Shown: one piece after another, positions 1 through 7,282 of the stretch
Numbering within the stretch: position 1 is the first letter of the stretch
How the letters are laid out: the number at the start of each line of letters is the position of its first letter
From: Verrucomicrobiota bacterium
GTDB lineage: Bacteria > Verrucomicrobiota > Verrucomicrobiae > Chthoniobacterales > UBA10450
NCBI GenBank assembly: GCA_005887855.1
Contig: VBQB01000250.1
Location: 1-23,797 of the forward strand
Direction of reading: 5' to 3'
DNA: 23,797 nt
The notes under the pieces: generated by a model
Databases searched by the model: none
What the model saw: only the letters and a program-made list of their open reading frames with translations
Told to the model about the DNA's origin: nothing
Translations under genes and position numbers: made by a program

Positions 1-65
1 GAGGGACTCGAACCCCCAACCGACGGTTTTGGAGACCGCTACTCTACCAATTGAGCTACTGGCGT
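1..65 (-). tRNA. trpT: tRNA-Trp (anticodon CCA), 3' end cut off by window edge
   Basis: Read on the minus strand, the segment gives a 7-nt acceptor strand (ACGCCAG), a D arm (TAGCTCAATTGGTAGAG), an anticodon arm with loop CTCCAAA (anticodon CCA, Trp) and a T arm with TTCGAGT. The 3' acceptor strand, discriminator and CCA end lie before base 1. It follows tuf on the same strand, the usual thrT-tuf-trpT-secE-nusG order, so secE would be expected just outside the window. Confidence 0.95.
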
Positions 66-109
66 CTGTTCAATCTTGCTCTTTCTCTCAACCTGCTCTG
101 CGCTTTTTA

Positions 110-139
110 GTAAGAGCACGAGCAAGACAAAGAGTAAGA
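110..139. repeat. Degenerate hexanucleotide tandem repeat
   Basis: Five consecutive six-base units read GTAAGA, GCACGA, GCAAGA, CAAAGA, GTAAGA. A similar run in opposite orientation (GAGCAG, GAGCAA type units) sits at 71-100, so the two halves can partly pair (CTTGCTC with GAGCAAG). It fills the spacer between the tuf stop and tRNA-Trp. A related GAGCAN run lies at about 9068-9095. Function is unknown; a weak processing or termination hairpin between tuf and the tRNA is possible. Confidence 0.5.
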
Positions 140-146
140 AGTCAGT

Positions 147-1331
147 TTAGTCCAAAATCTCGCTGACGCGACCCGCGCCGACGGTCTTTCCGCCTTCGCG
201 AATGGCAAAGCGAATGGTTTTTTCCATCGCGATCGGGGTGATCAGCTCGACTTCAATCGAGATGTTGTCACCGGGCATGACCATTTCGACGCCTTCGGGC
301 AACTTGACCGTGCCGGTCACGTCCGTCGTGCGGAAATAAAACTGCGGCCGGTAATTGGTAAAGAACGGCGTGTGACGGCCGCCTTCCTCTTTGCTCAACA
401 CGTATACTTCAGCCTTGAACTTCTTGTGCGGGGTAATCGATCCCGGCTTTGCGATGACCTGGCCGCGCTCCACATCTTCCTTCTTCAGGCCGCGCAGCAA
501 AACGCCGACGTTATCGCCCGCGCGCGCTTCATCGAGAAGTTTACGGAACATTTCGATGTCGGTGGCAGTCGTTTTGGCCGTAGGACGAATGCCGACGAGC
601 TCGACTTCCCCCATTTTCTTGAGGACACCACGCTCGACACGACCGGTCGCGACGGTGCCGCGTCCTTCAATATTAAACACGTCTTCGATCGGCATGAGAA
701 ATGGCTGATCGATCGGTCGTTCCGGAACTGGAATGTAATCATCAATCGCGTCCACGAGGGCGAGCACTTGTTTTTCCGCTTCGGCATCGCCACTGAGCGC
801 CTTGAGTGCGCTGCCTTTTACAATCGGGATTTTGTCGCCCGGAAATTCATACTGGGTGAGGAGATCGCGCACCTCCATCTCAACGAGATCGAGAAGCTCG
901 GGGTCATCCACCATGTCGACCTTGTTCAGGAACACGACAACCGAGGGCACGCCGACTTGGCGCGCGAGCAGGATGTGTTCACGGGTTTGTGGCATCGGCC
1001 CATCGGCCGCGGAGACGACCAGGATCGCTCCGTCCATCTGCGCCGCGCCGGTAATCATGTTTTTCACGTAATCGGCGTGGCCGGGGCAATCCACGTGGGC
1101 GTAGTGGCGCTTGTCACTCGAGTACTCTACGTGCGCAGTGTTGATCGTAATGCCGCGCTCTTTTTCCTCGGGAGCGTTGTCGATTGATTCGTATGCGCGT
1201 ACTTCGGCCATGCCCTTCTTCGCCAGCACCTGCGTAATCGCCGCCGTCAGGGTGGTTTTGCCATGGTCCACGTGCCCGATCGTGCCGACGTTCACGTGCG
1301 GCTTGTCGCGTTTAAATGCTTCCTTAGCCAT
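147..1331 (-). CDS. tuf: Elongation factor Tu
   Basis: EF-Tu is the GTPase that delivers aminoacyl-tRNA to the ribosomal A site in the cytoplasm. The 394-residue product is full length for the family. It has the P-loop GHVDHGKT at residues 19-26, the effector stretch with RGITI near 59-63, DCPGH at 81-85, NKVD at 136-139 and GSALKAL near 173, followed by the two C-terminal beta-barrel domains. The ATG start is preceded by AGGAGA six bases upstream, a good ribosome binding site. The gene lies between tRNA-Thr (upstream) and tRNA-Trp (downstream) on the same strand and is probably co-transcribed with them. Nothing in the sequence is unusual; identification is essentially certain. Confidence 0.99.
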   Translation of the reverse strand: MAKEAFKRDKPHVNVGTIGHVDHGKTTLTAAITQVLAKKGMAEVRAYESIDNAPEEKERGITINTAHVEYSSDKRHYAHVDCPGHADYVKNMITGAAQMDGAILVVSAADGPMPQTREHILLARQVGVPSVVVFLNKVDMVDDPELLDLVEMEVRDLLTQYEFPGDKIPIVKGSALKALSGDAEAEKQVLALVDAIDDYIPVPERPIDQPFLMPIEDVFNIEGRGTVATGRVERGVLKKMGEVELVGIRPTAKTTATDIEMFRKLLDEARAGDNVGVLLRGLKKEDVERGQVIAKPGSITPHKKFKAEVYVLSKEEGGRHTPFFTNYRPQFYFRTTDVTGTVKLPEGVEMVMPGDNISIEVELITPIAMEKTIRFAIREGGKTVGAGRVSEILD

Positions 1332-1409
1332 TTCAATTCTCCTGGTTAACTAAACTGTCTCGTTTTCTTTCAATTATTCACTGATTCACTGCCGGTCCCG
1401 AGCTCATCC

Positions 1410-1485
<76 letters not shown>

Positions 1486-1490
1486 CGCTC

Positions 1491-1541
1491 TTCGTCATGT
1501 CGATGCTCGCCGCGTTCTCCATGGCGGAGCCGAGCGACGAA
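1491..1541. repeat. TTCGTC...GACGAA imperfect inverted repeat (GTCAT family)
   Basis: Outer arms TTCGTC (1491-1496) and GACGAA (1536-1541) enclose inner arms GCTCG (1505-1509) and CGAGC (1531-1535). The left side reads TTCGTCATGTCGATG, close to TTTGTCATGTCGAGC at 16626. It lies only 6 bp from the 5' end of tRNA-Thr, so in the tRNA transcript it would form part of the leader. Confidence 0.5.
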
Positions 1542-1562
1542 CCGGTTTTACCCTTTGCCGGA

Positions 1563-1589
1563 GAGATAAAAGTCCCAAAGTCGCGTCAA
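1563..1589 (-). promoter_or_regulatory. Candidate sigma70-type promoter for thrT-tuf-trpT
   Basis: On the minus strand TTGACG (1584-1589) is followed after 15 bases by TATCTC (1563-1568). The -35 match is good, the spacing is short and the -10 is imperfect. The position, about 75 bp before tRNA-Thr, suits a strong housekeeping operon. The gap 1486-1692 otherwise holds only the inverted repeat next to the tRNA. Confidence 0.3.
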
Positions 1590-1692
1590 ATTTGCAATTT
1601 GAACGACCATGGGACCGCCTCGTTCCAGCAAAAAGCGTCCGCAAGCTAACCGCCCGCGTTGGTGTGTCAAAGAAATTTCTTAGCGCTACGGG

Positions 1693-2616
1693 CTATCGAA
1701 TTCTTCCGCTTGTAGGCTCTTCTTTTCCTCTGGTGACCACGCGCACGATCACTGCGATGATAATCAGCACCGCGATCGCAATTCCAATATTGAGCGGCGT
1801 AATCAAACCAGGTTTTTCGGGAGTCGGTGTGGGCGTTGCTGTCGGAGGCGGCGCATTCCTCGCCGCCAGCATCGCCTGCACATATTGCAGGCGTTGCACG
1901 GTATCGTAGTCGTCTGGTTTTAATTTTAGGGCGGCTTGATAATCAGCAATCGCCTTCTCATACTGCATCATGGAAGTGTACGTCGCGCCTCGTTTAACCA
2001 AGTGCTCGGCATCGGCAGGATCCTTTTCGATTAATACATTGTAGTCGGCGACGGCGGCGTCATAGTTTTTCAGATTTCGGTTTGCCCAAGCTCGCCGATC
2101 ATAGTTTTGCGGATCATTTGGCTCCTTCTGGATGGCGATTGTAAAATCCGCGACTGCCTTATCCCACTGGTTAAGCCCGATCTCAGCAAAACCCCGGAAC
2201 TTATAAGCATAGCCGTCATCCGGTTTGAGCTGAATGGCCTTGTCGAGATCCGGTAACGCTGCATCAAACTGGCTTTGCATGACCTGTGTGTTGCCCCGTT
2301 CGCGATACGCAACTTCGTCGCTGGGCGCAATCTCAATTGCCTTTGAAAAGTCAGCGGCCGCATCCGCTAATCGGTTGCTGGCGCGATAGGCGGTGCCGCG
2401 ATTGGTGTAACCGCGCGGATCTTTCGGGTTGGCTTGAATCGCTTTTGTAAATTCGGCAATCGCCGCGTCGTACTGCTTCTGCTGAGCCAGATCGATCCCG
2501 CGCTGCATATGTCCCCCGCCTCCTGCGGGCGGCTTGGCGAATCCGATGTCAACGGCCGCGAACCACAAAAGTGAGACTATCGCAAGATTGATCGTTTGCT
2601 TGTTCAAGATATTCAT
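1693..2616 (-). CDS. Exported tetratricopeptide-repeat protein with C-terminal membrane anchor
   Basis: The 307-residue product begins with a signal peptide or signal anchor (residues 1-27, hydrophobic core NLAIVSLLWFAAVDIGFA). It continues with about six tandem TPR units (roughly residues 37-245, spaced 34 residues, each with the A-x-x-D/E-F-x-K-A-I pattern and P-x-D turn). A Pro/Thr linker (PTATPTPTP, about 255-265) leads to a C-terminal transmembrane helix (about 272-292, IGIAIAVLIIIAVIV) and a short basic tail. TPR arrays bind other proteins or peptides; the topology suggests a scaffold in the periplasm held at the inner membrane. A ribosome binding site GGAGG lies four bases before the ATG. 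The specific partner cannot be told from sequence. It is divergent from the neighbouring transporter gene. Confidence 0.85.
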   Translation of the reverse strand: MNILNKQTINLAIVSLLWFAAVDIGFAKPPAGGGGHMQRGIDLAQQKQYDAAIAEFTKAIQANPKDPRGYTNRGTAYRASNRLADAAADFSKAIEIAPSDEVAYRERGNTQVMQSQFDAALPDLDKAIQLKPDDGYAYKFRGFAEIGLNQWDKAVADFTIAIQKEPNDPQNYDRRAWANRNLKNYDAAVADYNVLIEKDPADAEHLVKRGATYTSMMQYEKAIADYQAALKLKPDDYDTVQRLQYVQAMLAARNAPPPTATPTPTPEKPGLITPLNIGIAIAVLIIIAVIVRVVTRGKEEPTSGRIR

Positions 2617-2692
2617 TTCTCCTCCGATCCTACTTTTTGAGCGATTTATCGTTTGTAAGCGAGCAAATTAACGCGCGAAAGAAGCAAAAGCG

Positions 2693-3664
2693 ATGAAGCG
2701 ATTGGATTCCAGTCGAGACATTGTCGATCTACGCGGCCGTGCCAACTTTTCAGAAGGTTATGCCGCGATCCTGGCCACCATCGTCATCTGGTCGACCCCA
2801 TCGCTTTTTCAATATTACCTGAATCGTTATTACGATCCCTGGGCACAGAATTTTTATCGATATCTCGTCGCCTTCCTGGCAATCACGCCGCTGGCGTTTT
2901 TCCGAAGTCAACGCCGCGGTCCGCGCATCGATTGGCGCGCTGTGATGATATGTTTCGTTCCGTGCCTGCCTAACGTGGTCCACCAAATCACCCAGGTGAT
3001 GGCCTTATTCTATATGGGCCCGGGCGTCTACGCGATTTTCACTCGCTCCTCGGTGATCTTCACCGCGCTGCTCGCACTAGCATTTTTCCCTGAGGAACGC
3101 CACATCATCCGTCAGTGGCAGTTTCAGGCCGGCACGCTTCTGGGATTGATCGGCGCTTTCGGTGTCATCTGGTTTCAACCGGGATGGAAATCGGGGCACA
3201 TTGCGCTTCCCGGATTATTCATCGCGTTCACGGCCACGTTCTGCTGGGCGCTTTACGGAATTCTGGTGAAACGTCCCTCGGCGCAGCTTGGATCCATTCG
3301 CAGCTTCGGACTGATCAGTCTTATCACCTCAGCCCTGTTGCTTCCGCTCACCTGCGCGTTTGGAAAGATCGGCACTCCGCTTCACGCCGGATCGCACGCT
3401 AACTTCATTCTGATCCTCTCTGCCGTGACTTGCATTACGCTCGCACATGTCCTGTACTACGTTGCCATTCGCGAGATTGGCGTAGCGCTCGCGCAAACCC
3501 TCCAGCTTCTCTGTCCCGCCGGCGCGCTGGCGCTCTCCGCCTGGATTTATGGTGAACGTCTCGCTCACGCTCAACTTTGGAGTGCAGCCGTTCTGCTCCT
3601 AGGCGCATTCCTGGCTATGCGCGTGAAACCGATCGCCACGACCGAAGCGGCGGAGAATATCTGA
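2693..3664 (+). CDS. EamA/DMT-superfamily transporter
   Basis: The 323-residue protein is almost entirely hydrophobic and shows about ten membrane helices arranged as two EamA repeats (roughly residues 22-160 and 172-312), the layout of drug/metabolite transporters. The second repeat contains the typical VLYYVAIREIGVALAQ and P-x-x-A-L-x-x-x-x-x-G-E-R (GERLAHAQLWSAAVLLLGA) region. Members export or import small metabolites such as amino acids, nucleosides or drugs, and the substrate cannot be predicted here. The short soluble N-terminus (1-20) is polar. No clear Shine-Dalgarno sequence precedes the ATG. It is divergent from the TPR gene with a 76-bp gap that could hold both promoters. Confidence 0.85.
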   Translation: MKRLDSSRDIVDLRGRANFSEGYAAILATIVIWSTPSLFQYYLNRYYDPWAQNFYRYLVAFLAITPLAFFRSQRRGPRIDWRAVMICFVPCLPNVVHQITQVMALFYMGPGVYAIFTRSSVIFTALLALAFFPEERHIIRQWQFQAGTLLGLIGAFGVIWFQPGWKSGHIALPGLFIAFTATFCWALYGILVKRPSAQLGSIRSFGLISLITSALLLPLTCAFGKIGTPLHAGSHANFILILSAVTCITLAHVLYYVAIREIGVALAQTLQLLCPAGALALSAWIYGERLAHAQLWSAAVLLLGAFLAMRVKPIATTEAAENI

Positions 3665-3757
3665 CGCTTTTGCTTGCATGAATCTTTTCATTCCAATCCC
3701 GCGTACTTTTGACGGCTTAAAGCGGAGAAAAATTAAGAACTTGTGTCAAAAAATAAT

Positions 3758-3782
3758 GCGACGCTCATCGAGCGCCGCTACA
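3758..3782. repeat. Triloop palindrome, copy A
   Basis: GCGACGCTC (3758-3766), loop ATC, GAGCGCCGC (3770-3778), then TACA. The 9-bp stem has one A/C mismatch. It is flanked on the left by AATAAT. The same module with a changed but still paired inner stem occurs at 17842-17866. It lies 20 bp before the polyprenyl synthetase start, in a 137-bp gap that otherwise shows only a weak promoter-like TTGACG (3709-3714). Confidence 0.75.
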
Positions 3783-3801
3783 ATCGACATCGAGTATCGG
3801 A

Positions 3802-4686
3802 ATGAATCTGAAAGCGTATCTCAGGTCCCGGCAAAAGGAGATTGACCGCGCGCTCGATCGTTATTTGCCGAAGGTGAACACCAAACCGGCGACGCTTCAT
3901 AAGGCTATGCGCTACAGCCTATTCGCCGGCGGCAAACGATTGCGACCGATTCTATGTCTTGCGGCCGCCGAAGCTTGCCGCGGCAAGATCGCCAACGCGT
4001 TTCCCCTCGCCTGCGCGCTCGAGTGCATCCACACCTATTCTCTCGTGCATGACGATCTGCCGAGCATGGACAACGATGATTTCCGGCGCGGGCGTCCCAC
4101 TTGCCACAAGGTTTTTGGCGACGGTATCGCCGTGCTCGCGGGCGACGCGCTGTTGACGATTGCGTTTGAAATTGTCTCGACCGCGAAGCCGACACCGCGC
4201 TACGCCATGTCGATCTTGCTGGGTGAAATCGCGGTTGCGGCTGGGAGCCAAAGACTCATCGCTGGTCAAGTCGCCGATCTCGAAGCCGAAGGAAAGAATG
4301 TCAGTCGCCATCAATTGCGCTACATCCACGAAAACAAAACCGCGGCGATGTTGACGAGTTCGGTGCGGCTCGGCGCAATGACCGCGAACGCGGATGCTAA
4401 AGAACTCCGGGCCATCACTAACTTTGGACGCGGGCTTGGGCTCGCTTTTCAAGTCATCGACGACATTCTCGATGTAACGCAAACCTCAGAGATCCTGGGA
4501 AAAAGCGCCGGCAAAGATATCGCGGCAAAGAAAGCGACCTACCCTGCTGTAATTGGCTTGAATAAATCGCGCGCCGAAGCCAGGCGACTCACGCGAAATG
4601 CCCACGATGCATTGTCGATCTTTGGCAATGGCGAAGCCGAAGCGCTTCATGCACTCGCGAATTATCTCCTGGAACGCGAGTATTGA
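3802..4686 (+). CDS. ispA: Farnesyl-diphosphate-synthase-type polyprenyl synthetase
   Basis: This enzyme condenses isopentenyl diphosphate with allylic diphosphates to give farnesyl (possibly geranylgeranyl) diphosphate for quinones, undecaprenyl phosphate and other isoprenoids. The 294-residue length fits IspA. Visible motifs are the GGKRLRP substrate-binding stretch (43-49), the first aspartate-rich motif DDLPSMDNDD (84-93) followed by RRG, the GQ-x-x-D segment (155-159), the KT pair near 179-180 and the second aspartate-rich motif DDILD (220-224). The two extra residues inside the first DDxx(xx)D motif are the usual bacterial FPP-synthase type. A palindromic repeat sits 20 bp before the ATG and no strong ribosome binding site is visible. 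The exact chain length of the product is inferred. Confidence 0.9.
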   Translation: MNLKAYLRSRQKEIDRALDRYLPKVNTKPATLHKAMRYSLFAGGKRLRPILCLAAAEACRGKIANAFPLACALECIHTYSLVHDDLPSMDNDDFRRGRPTCHKVFGDGIAVLAGDALLTIAFEIVSTAKPTPRYAMSILLGEIAVAAGSQRLIAGQVADLEAEGKNVSRHQLRYIHENKTAAMLTSSVRLGAMTANADAKELRAITNFGRGLGLAFQVIDDILDVTQTSEILGKSAGKDIAAKKATYPAVIGLNKSRAEARRLTRNAHDALSIFGNGEAEALHALANYLLEREY

Positions 4687-4698
4687 ATTTCCATTTCT

Positions 4699-4837
4699 GG
4701 GGAGCGCAGGCCGCTGGCCTGCAGTCGTCGACAGCTTGCCGGCGACACTTTGCGTTTCGCAACACGAAAAATTAGGCGCTACCGAAAGACTTTTCGGCAG
4801 GCTGCCGAAAAGAACAGGCTGGCAGCCTGTGCTCCCC
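4699..4837. repeat. 139-bp inverted-repeat element with three internal hairpins, copy F
   Basis: The ends are 13-bp inverted repeats with one mismatch: GGGGAGCGCAGGC (4699-4711) against GCCTGTGCTCCCC (4825-4837). Inside are perfect hairpins with three-base loops: GCAGGCC-gct-GGCCTGC (4706-4722), CTTTTCGGCA-ggc-TGCCGAAAAG (4790-4812) and ACAGGCT-ggc-AGCCTGT (4814-4830). No open reading frame of its own is convincing. It occupies the convergent gap between the prenyltransferase (stop 4686) and tsaD (stop 4851), so its transcripts would fold in both directions and could end or stabilise mRNA. Confidence 0.8.
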
Positions 4838-4850
4838 GGAATTTACAGAC

Positions 4851-5831
4851 TCACGCGAGCGCAAGATTGGGATCGATCTCTTCTGTCACTTTCGATTCAA
4901 ACCCGGCTTGCAATCGCAGCGACGCGGCAAATGCGATCATCGCTGCGTTATCAGTACATAGCCAAGCCTCCGCGCTTTTGAATTCAAATCCTTTGCTCGC
5001 GCATGCGTCACCTAATTGCCGCCGCACTTCACGGTTGCAGCTCACTCCTCCGCTCAGCGTTACAAGGTCGACATCGCACTGCTGGGCCGCCGCAATCGTT
5101 TTGCGCACGAGGACATCGATAATCGCCTGTTGAAATGACGCGCAAAGATCTGCGACGAAATCGCCGCGTAACCTCGGCAAGAGATATCGCACCGCTGTTT
5201 TCAAGCCACTGAAACTGAAATTTTCCGAATCGAGCATACTGCGCGGCAAATCAAACCGAGCCGAACCGCCACCCCGCGCCCGTTTTTCAATTTCCGGGCC
5301 GCCGGGATACCCGAGACCGAGCATCTTGGCAACCTTATCGAATGCCTCGCCGGCAGCGTCATCGACGGTACGCCCGATCAACTGGTAATCGGCGAGCCCA
5401 CGCACTCGAACCGACATGGTGTGTCCGCCACTGACAATGAGGGAAATGTTTGGCTTCACATCACCGTTACCGAAAAAAGGCGAAAGCAAATGCCCTTCTA
5501 GATGATTGATCGCAAGGTACCGCTTATTGAAACCGGTGGCGAGACCTTTGGCGATCGAGGCGCCGATCATCAACGAACTGGCGAGGCCGGGCCCGCTTGT
5601 CGCGGCGAAAGCGTCGACGTTTGACATGTCAATCTTGGCCTTACATCTCACGCGTTCCATCAGCTCGGGCGCGTAGATGAGATGATTGCGCGAAGCAACC
5701 TCGGGCACGATTCCGCCATACTGCTCATGCGCGGCGATTTGCGAAGCGACTTCGCTCGCGAGCAATTCACGACCACGCAAAATCGCGACCGCGGTTTCAT
5801 CGCAGGATGTTTCTAATGCCAGAATCGTCAC
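4851..5831 (-). CDS. tsaD: tRNA N6-adenosine threonylcarbamoyltransferase
   Basis: TsaD transfers the threonylcarbamoyl group to A37 of ANN-decoding tRNAs (t6A), working in the cytoplasm with TsaB and TsaE. The 326-residue product has the ASKHA phosphate motif LETSCDET (6-13), the signature PEVASRNH (43-50), the metal ligands in NHLEGH (H110 and H114), SGGHT (134-138) and the C-terminal CTDNAAMIA containing the metal-binding Asp near residue 300. Length and motifs match Escherichia coli TsaD closely. It follows ctpA on the same strand after a 63-bp gap that holds a palindromic repeat, so co-transcription is possible. No tsaB or tsaE is in the window. Confidence 0.97.
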   Translation of the reverse strand: MTILALETSCDETAVAILRGRELLASEVASQIAAHEQYGGIVPEVASRNHLIYAPELMERVRCKAKIDMSNVDAFAATSGPGLASSLMIGASIAKGLATGFNKRYLAINHLEGHLLSPFFGNGDVKPNISLIVSGGHTMSVRVRGLADYQLIGRTVDDAAGEAFDKVAKMLGLGYPGGPEIEKRARGGGSARFDLPRSMLDSENFSFSGLKTAVRYLLPRLRGDFVADLCASFQQAIIDVLVRKTIAAAQQCDVDLVTLSGGVSCNREVRRQLGDACASKGFEFKSAEAWLCTDNAAMIAFAASLRLQAGFESKVTEEIDPNLALA

Positions 5832-5839
5832 AAGACAAT

Positions 5840-5893
5840 TGTAGGCCAGGCGCCCCGCCTGCCAAACTGGGCAACCGACGCGGTCGCCCTACA
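5840..5893. repeat. Double triloop palindrome bounded by TGTAGG/CCTACA, copy B
   Basis: Terminal arms TGTAGG (5840-5845) and CCTACA (5888-5893) enclose two hairpins: CAGGCG-ccc-CGCCTG (5847-5861) and GGCAACCG-acg-CGGTCGCC (5870-5888, one mismatch). The element fills nearly the whole gap between the tsaD start and the ctpA stop and ends one base before the ctpA stop codon. Confidence 0.7.
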
Positions 5894-5894
5894 C

Positions 5895-7211
5895 TTATTT
5901 CTTTACCGCTTCCGGTTTCGGTGCGTTCTGCTGCGCGTAAATCATGACGCCCTTGAGCGCGTCAATCGCCCGCAACATCTGCGGATCTTTTGCCTTGATG
6001 ATGTTTTTCTCATCGTCTGGTTTCACGTTTTCCACATTGCGTAATGTGAAGAGCGCACGCTCCTGCTCGGCGGTCATGGGAACACGAATGTTCGGCGTTA
6101 CGCCGTTTCCCTGAATAACTTGCTTCCCCGGTGTGTAGTATTTTGCGGTAGTAAATCGCACAGCTGAGCCGTCTGGTAATTGCATGACGTTCTGGACGGA
6201 ACCTTTTCCAAACGTAGTTTCACCCACAAGAATGGCGCGATGCAGGTCCTTGAGCGCTCCGGAAACAATTTCCGCGCCGCTCGCGCTTCCTTCGTTGACC
6301 AAGAGCGCCATCGGAAAATTCGGACGCTCTTTTCGTGCCCCAGAGGTCGCGTACTCATGCTGCTGGGAAGCAGCGCGACCCTGGGTTGAAACGACCTTCG
6401 TGTTGGGTGGTAAGAATTGAGCACAGACGTCCACCGCGCTGTTTAACAGCCCGCCTGGGTTGTTCCGGAGATCAAGAACAAGCGCCTGCATCCCCTGCTT
6501 CTGCAATTCGTCGAGCGCTTTTGATAATTCTTCGGCGGTCGGCTCATTGAACTGAATCAGCCGGATATACCCGATCTTAAATGGACCGGTCAGTTCCGCT
6601 TCCAGCAACCTGACTCCTTTGACGCTTTCGACTTTTATCTCCGCGCGTTCCAGCGTGTAGTCTTTGATTTCCTTCGTCGAAGGCCGCAGTAGCGTGAGAG
6701 TAACTTTCCGGCCGGCTGGCCCACGCAAAACATTAATTGCGTCCTGAAGGTCCATTCTTTCGGTTGAAGCGCCGTTTATTCTCAAAATCTGATCACCGGA
6801 GAGAATGCCAACCTTGGCGGCCGGGGTATCCTCCATCGCCGTCACGACCGTCGGTAAACCGTTCTTCATCGAAACCTCGATCCCGAGGCCGTTGAAGCGG
6901 CTGCGCGTATCGTCTTGCATATCGCGGAAATCATTGGGGTCCATGAACTGGCTGTGGGGATCAAGCGATGACAGCATCCCTTTCATCGCCGCCGTGATGA
7001 GATCGTGATAACTCGTCTTGTTTCCATCCACGTAATCTTGCCGGATCAATTCGATGGCTTTTGCGAAAAGGGTGATTTGCGAGTACCCGTTATCCTCCTC
7101 GTTCTTTCCGGGCTGCGCTTCTTGCGCGCGGACGCCAGACAGAACGCCAAGGAGAAGCAGCAGCCAAGCGAATGACCGCATAACAATGGAGCGTCTCATA
7201 TTTCGAGTCAC
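5895..7211 (-). CDS. ctpA: C-terminal processing peptidase (S41 family)
   Basis: A serine protease with a Ser-Lys dyad that cuts near the C-terminus of exported proteins in the periplasm. The 438-residue product has a signal peptide (hydrophobic stretch about residues 12-29, ending VRAQ), an N-terminal helical part (SSLDPHSQFM, 81-90), a PDZ domain (about 106-185, with GLGIEV and GDQILRING) and the S41 catalytic domain. Catalytic residues are S311 in GSASGAE and K336 in FGKGSVQ, with the family's 25-residue spacing; LDLRNNPGG (247-255) is also present. The longest reading frame starts at a GTG; ATGs at residues 5 and 11 are alternatives and no good ribosome binding site decides between them. 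Divergent from the DUF885 gene, upstream of tsaD. Confidence 0.95.
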   Translation of the reverse strand: MTRNMRRSIVMRSFAWLLLLLGVLSGVRAQEAQPGKNEEDNGYSQITLFAKAIELIRQDYVDGNKTSYHDLITAAMKGMLSSLDPHSQFMDPNDFRDMQDDTRSRFNGLGIEVSMKNGLPTVVTAMEDTPAAKVGILSGDQILRINGASTERMDLQDAINVLRGPAGRKVTLTLLRPSTKEIKDYTLERAEIKVESVKGVRLLEAELTGPFKIGYIRLIQFNEPTAEELSKALDELQKQGMQALVLDLRNNPGGLLNSAVDVCAQFLPPNTKVVSTQGRAASQQHEYATSGARKERPNFPMALLVNEGSASGAEIVSGALKDLHRAILVGETTFGKGSVQNVMQLPDGSAVRFTTAKYYTPGKQVIQGNGVTPNIRVPMTAEQERALFTLRNVENVKPDDEKNIIKAKDPQMLRAIDALKGVMIYAQQNAPKPEAVKK

Positions 7212-7282
7212 GACTGGACTGGACCTTCGCTCATTCGGAAATTTTTGGCAATGCGCAAAGCGCCCCTAACATTGCGCCTCGG

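Noticed and set aside
372..1187. Long open frame on the plus strand opposite tuf
   Set aside because: It is fully antisense to EF-Tu and its composition reflects the codon bias of tuf; no domain is visible.
3709..3738. Promoter for the prenyltransferase (TTGACG, 18 bases, TTAAGA)
   Set aside because: The -10 match is poor; not strong enough to list as a feature.
4699..4837. CRISPR array
   Set aside because: The hairpins differ from each other and there are no equal repeats with equal spacers anywhere in the window.
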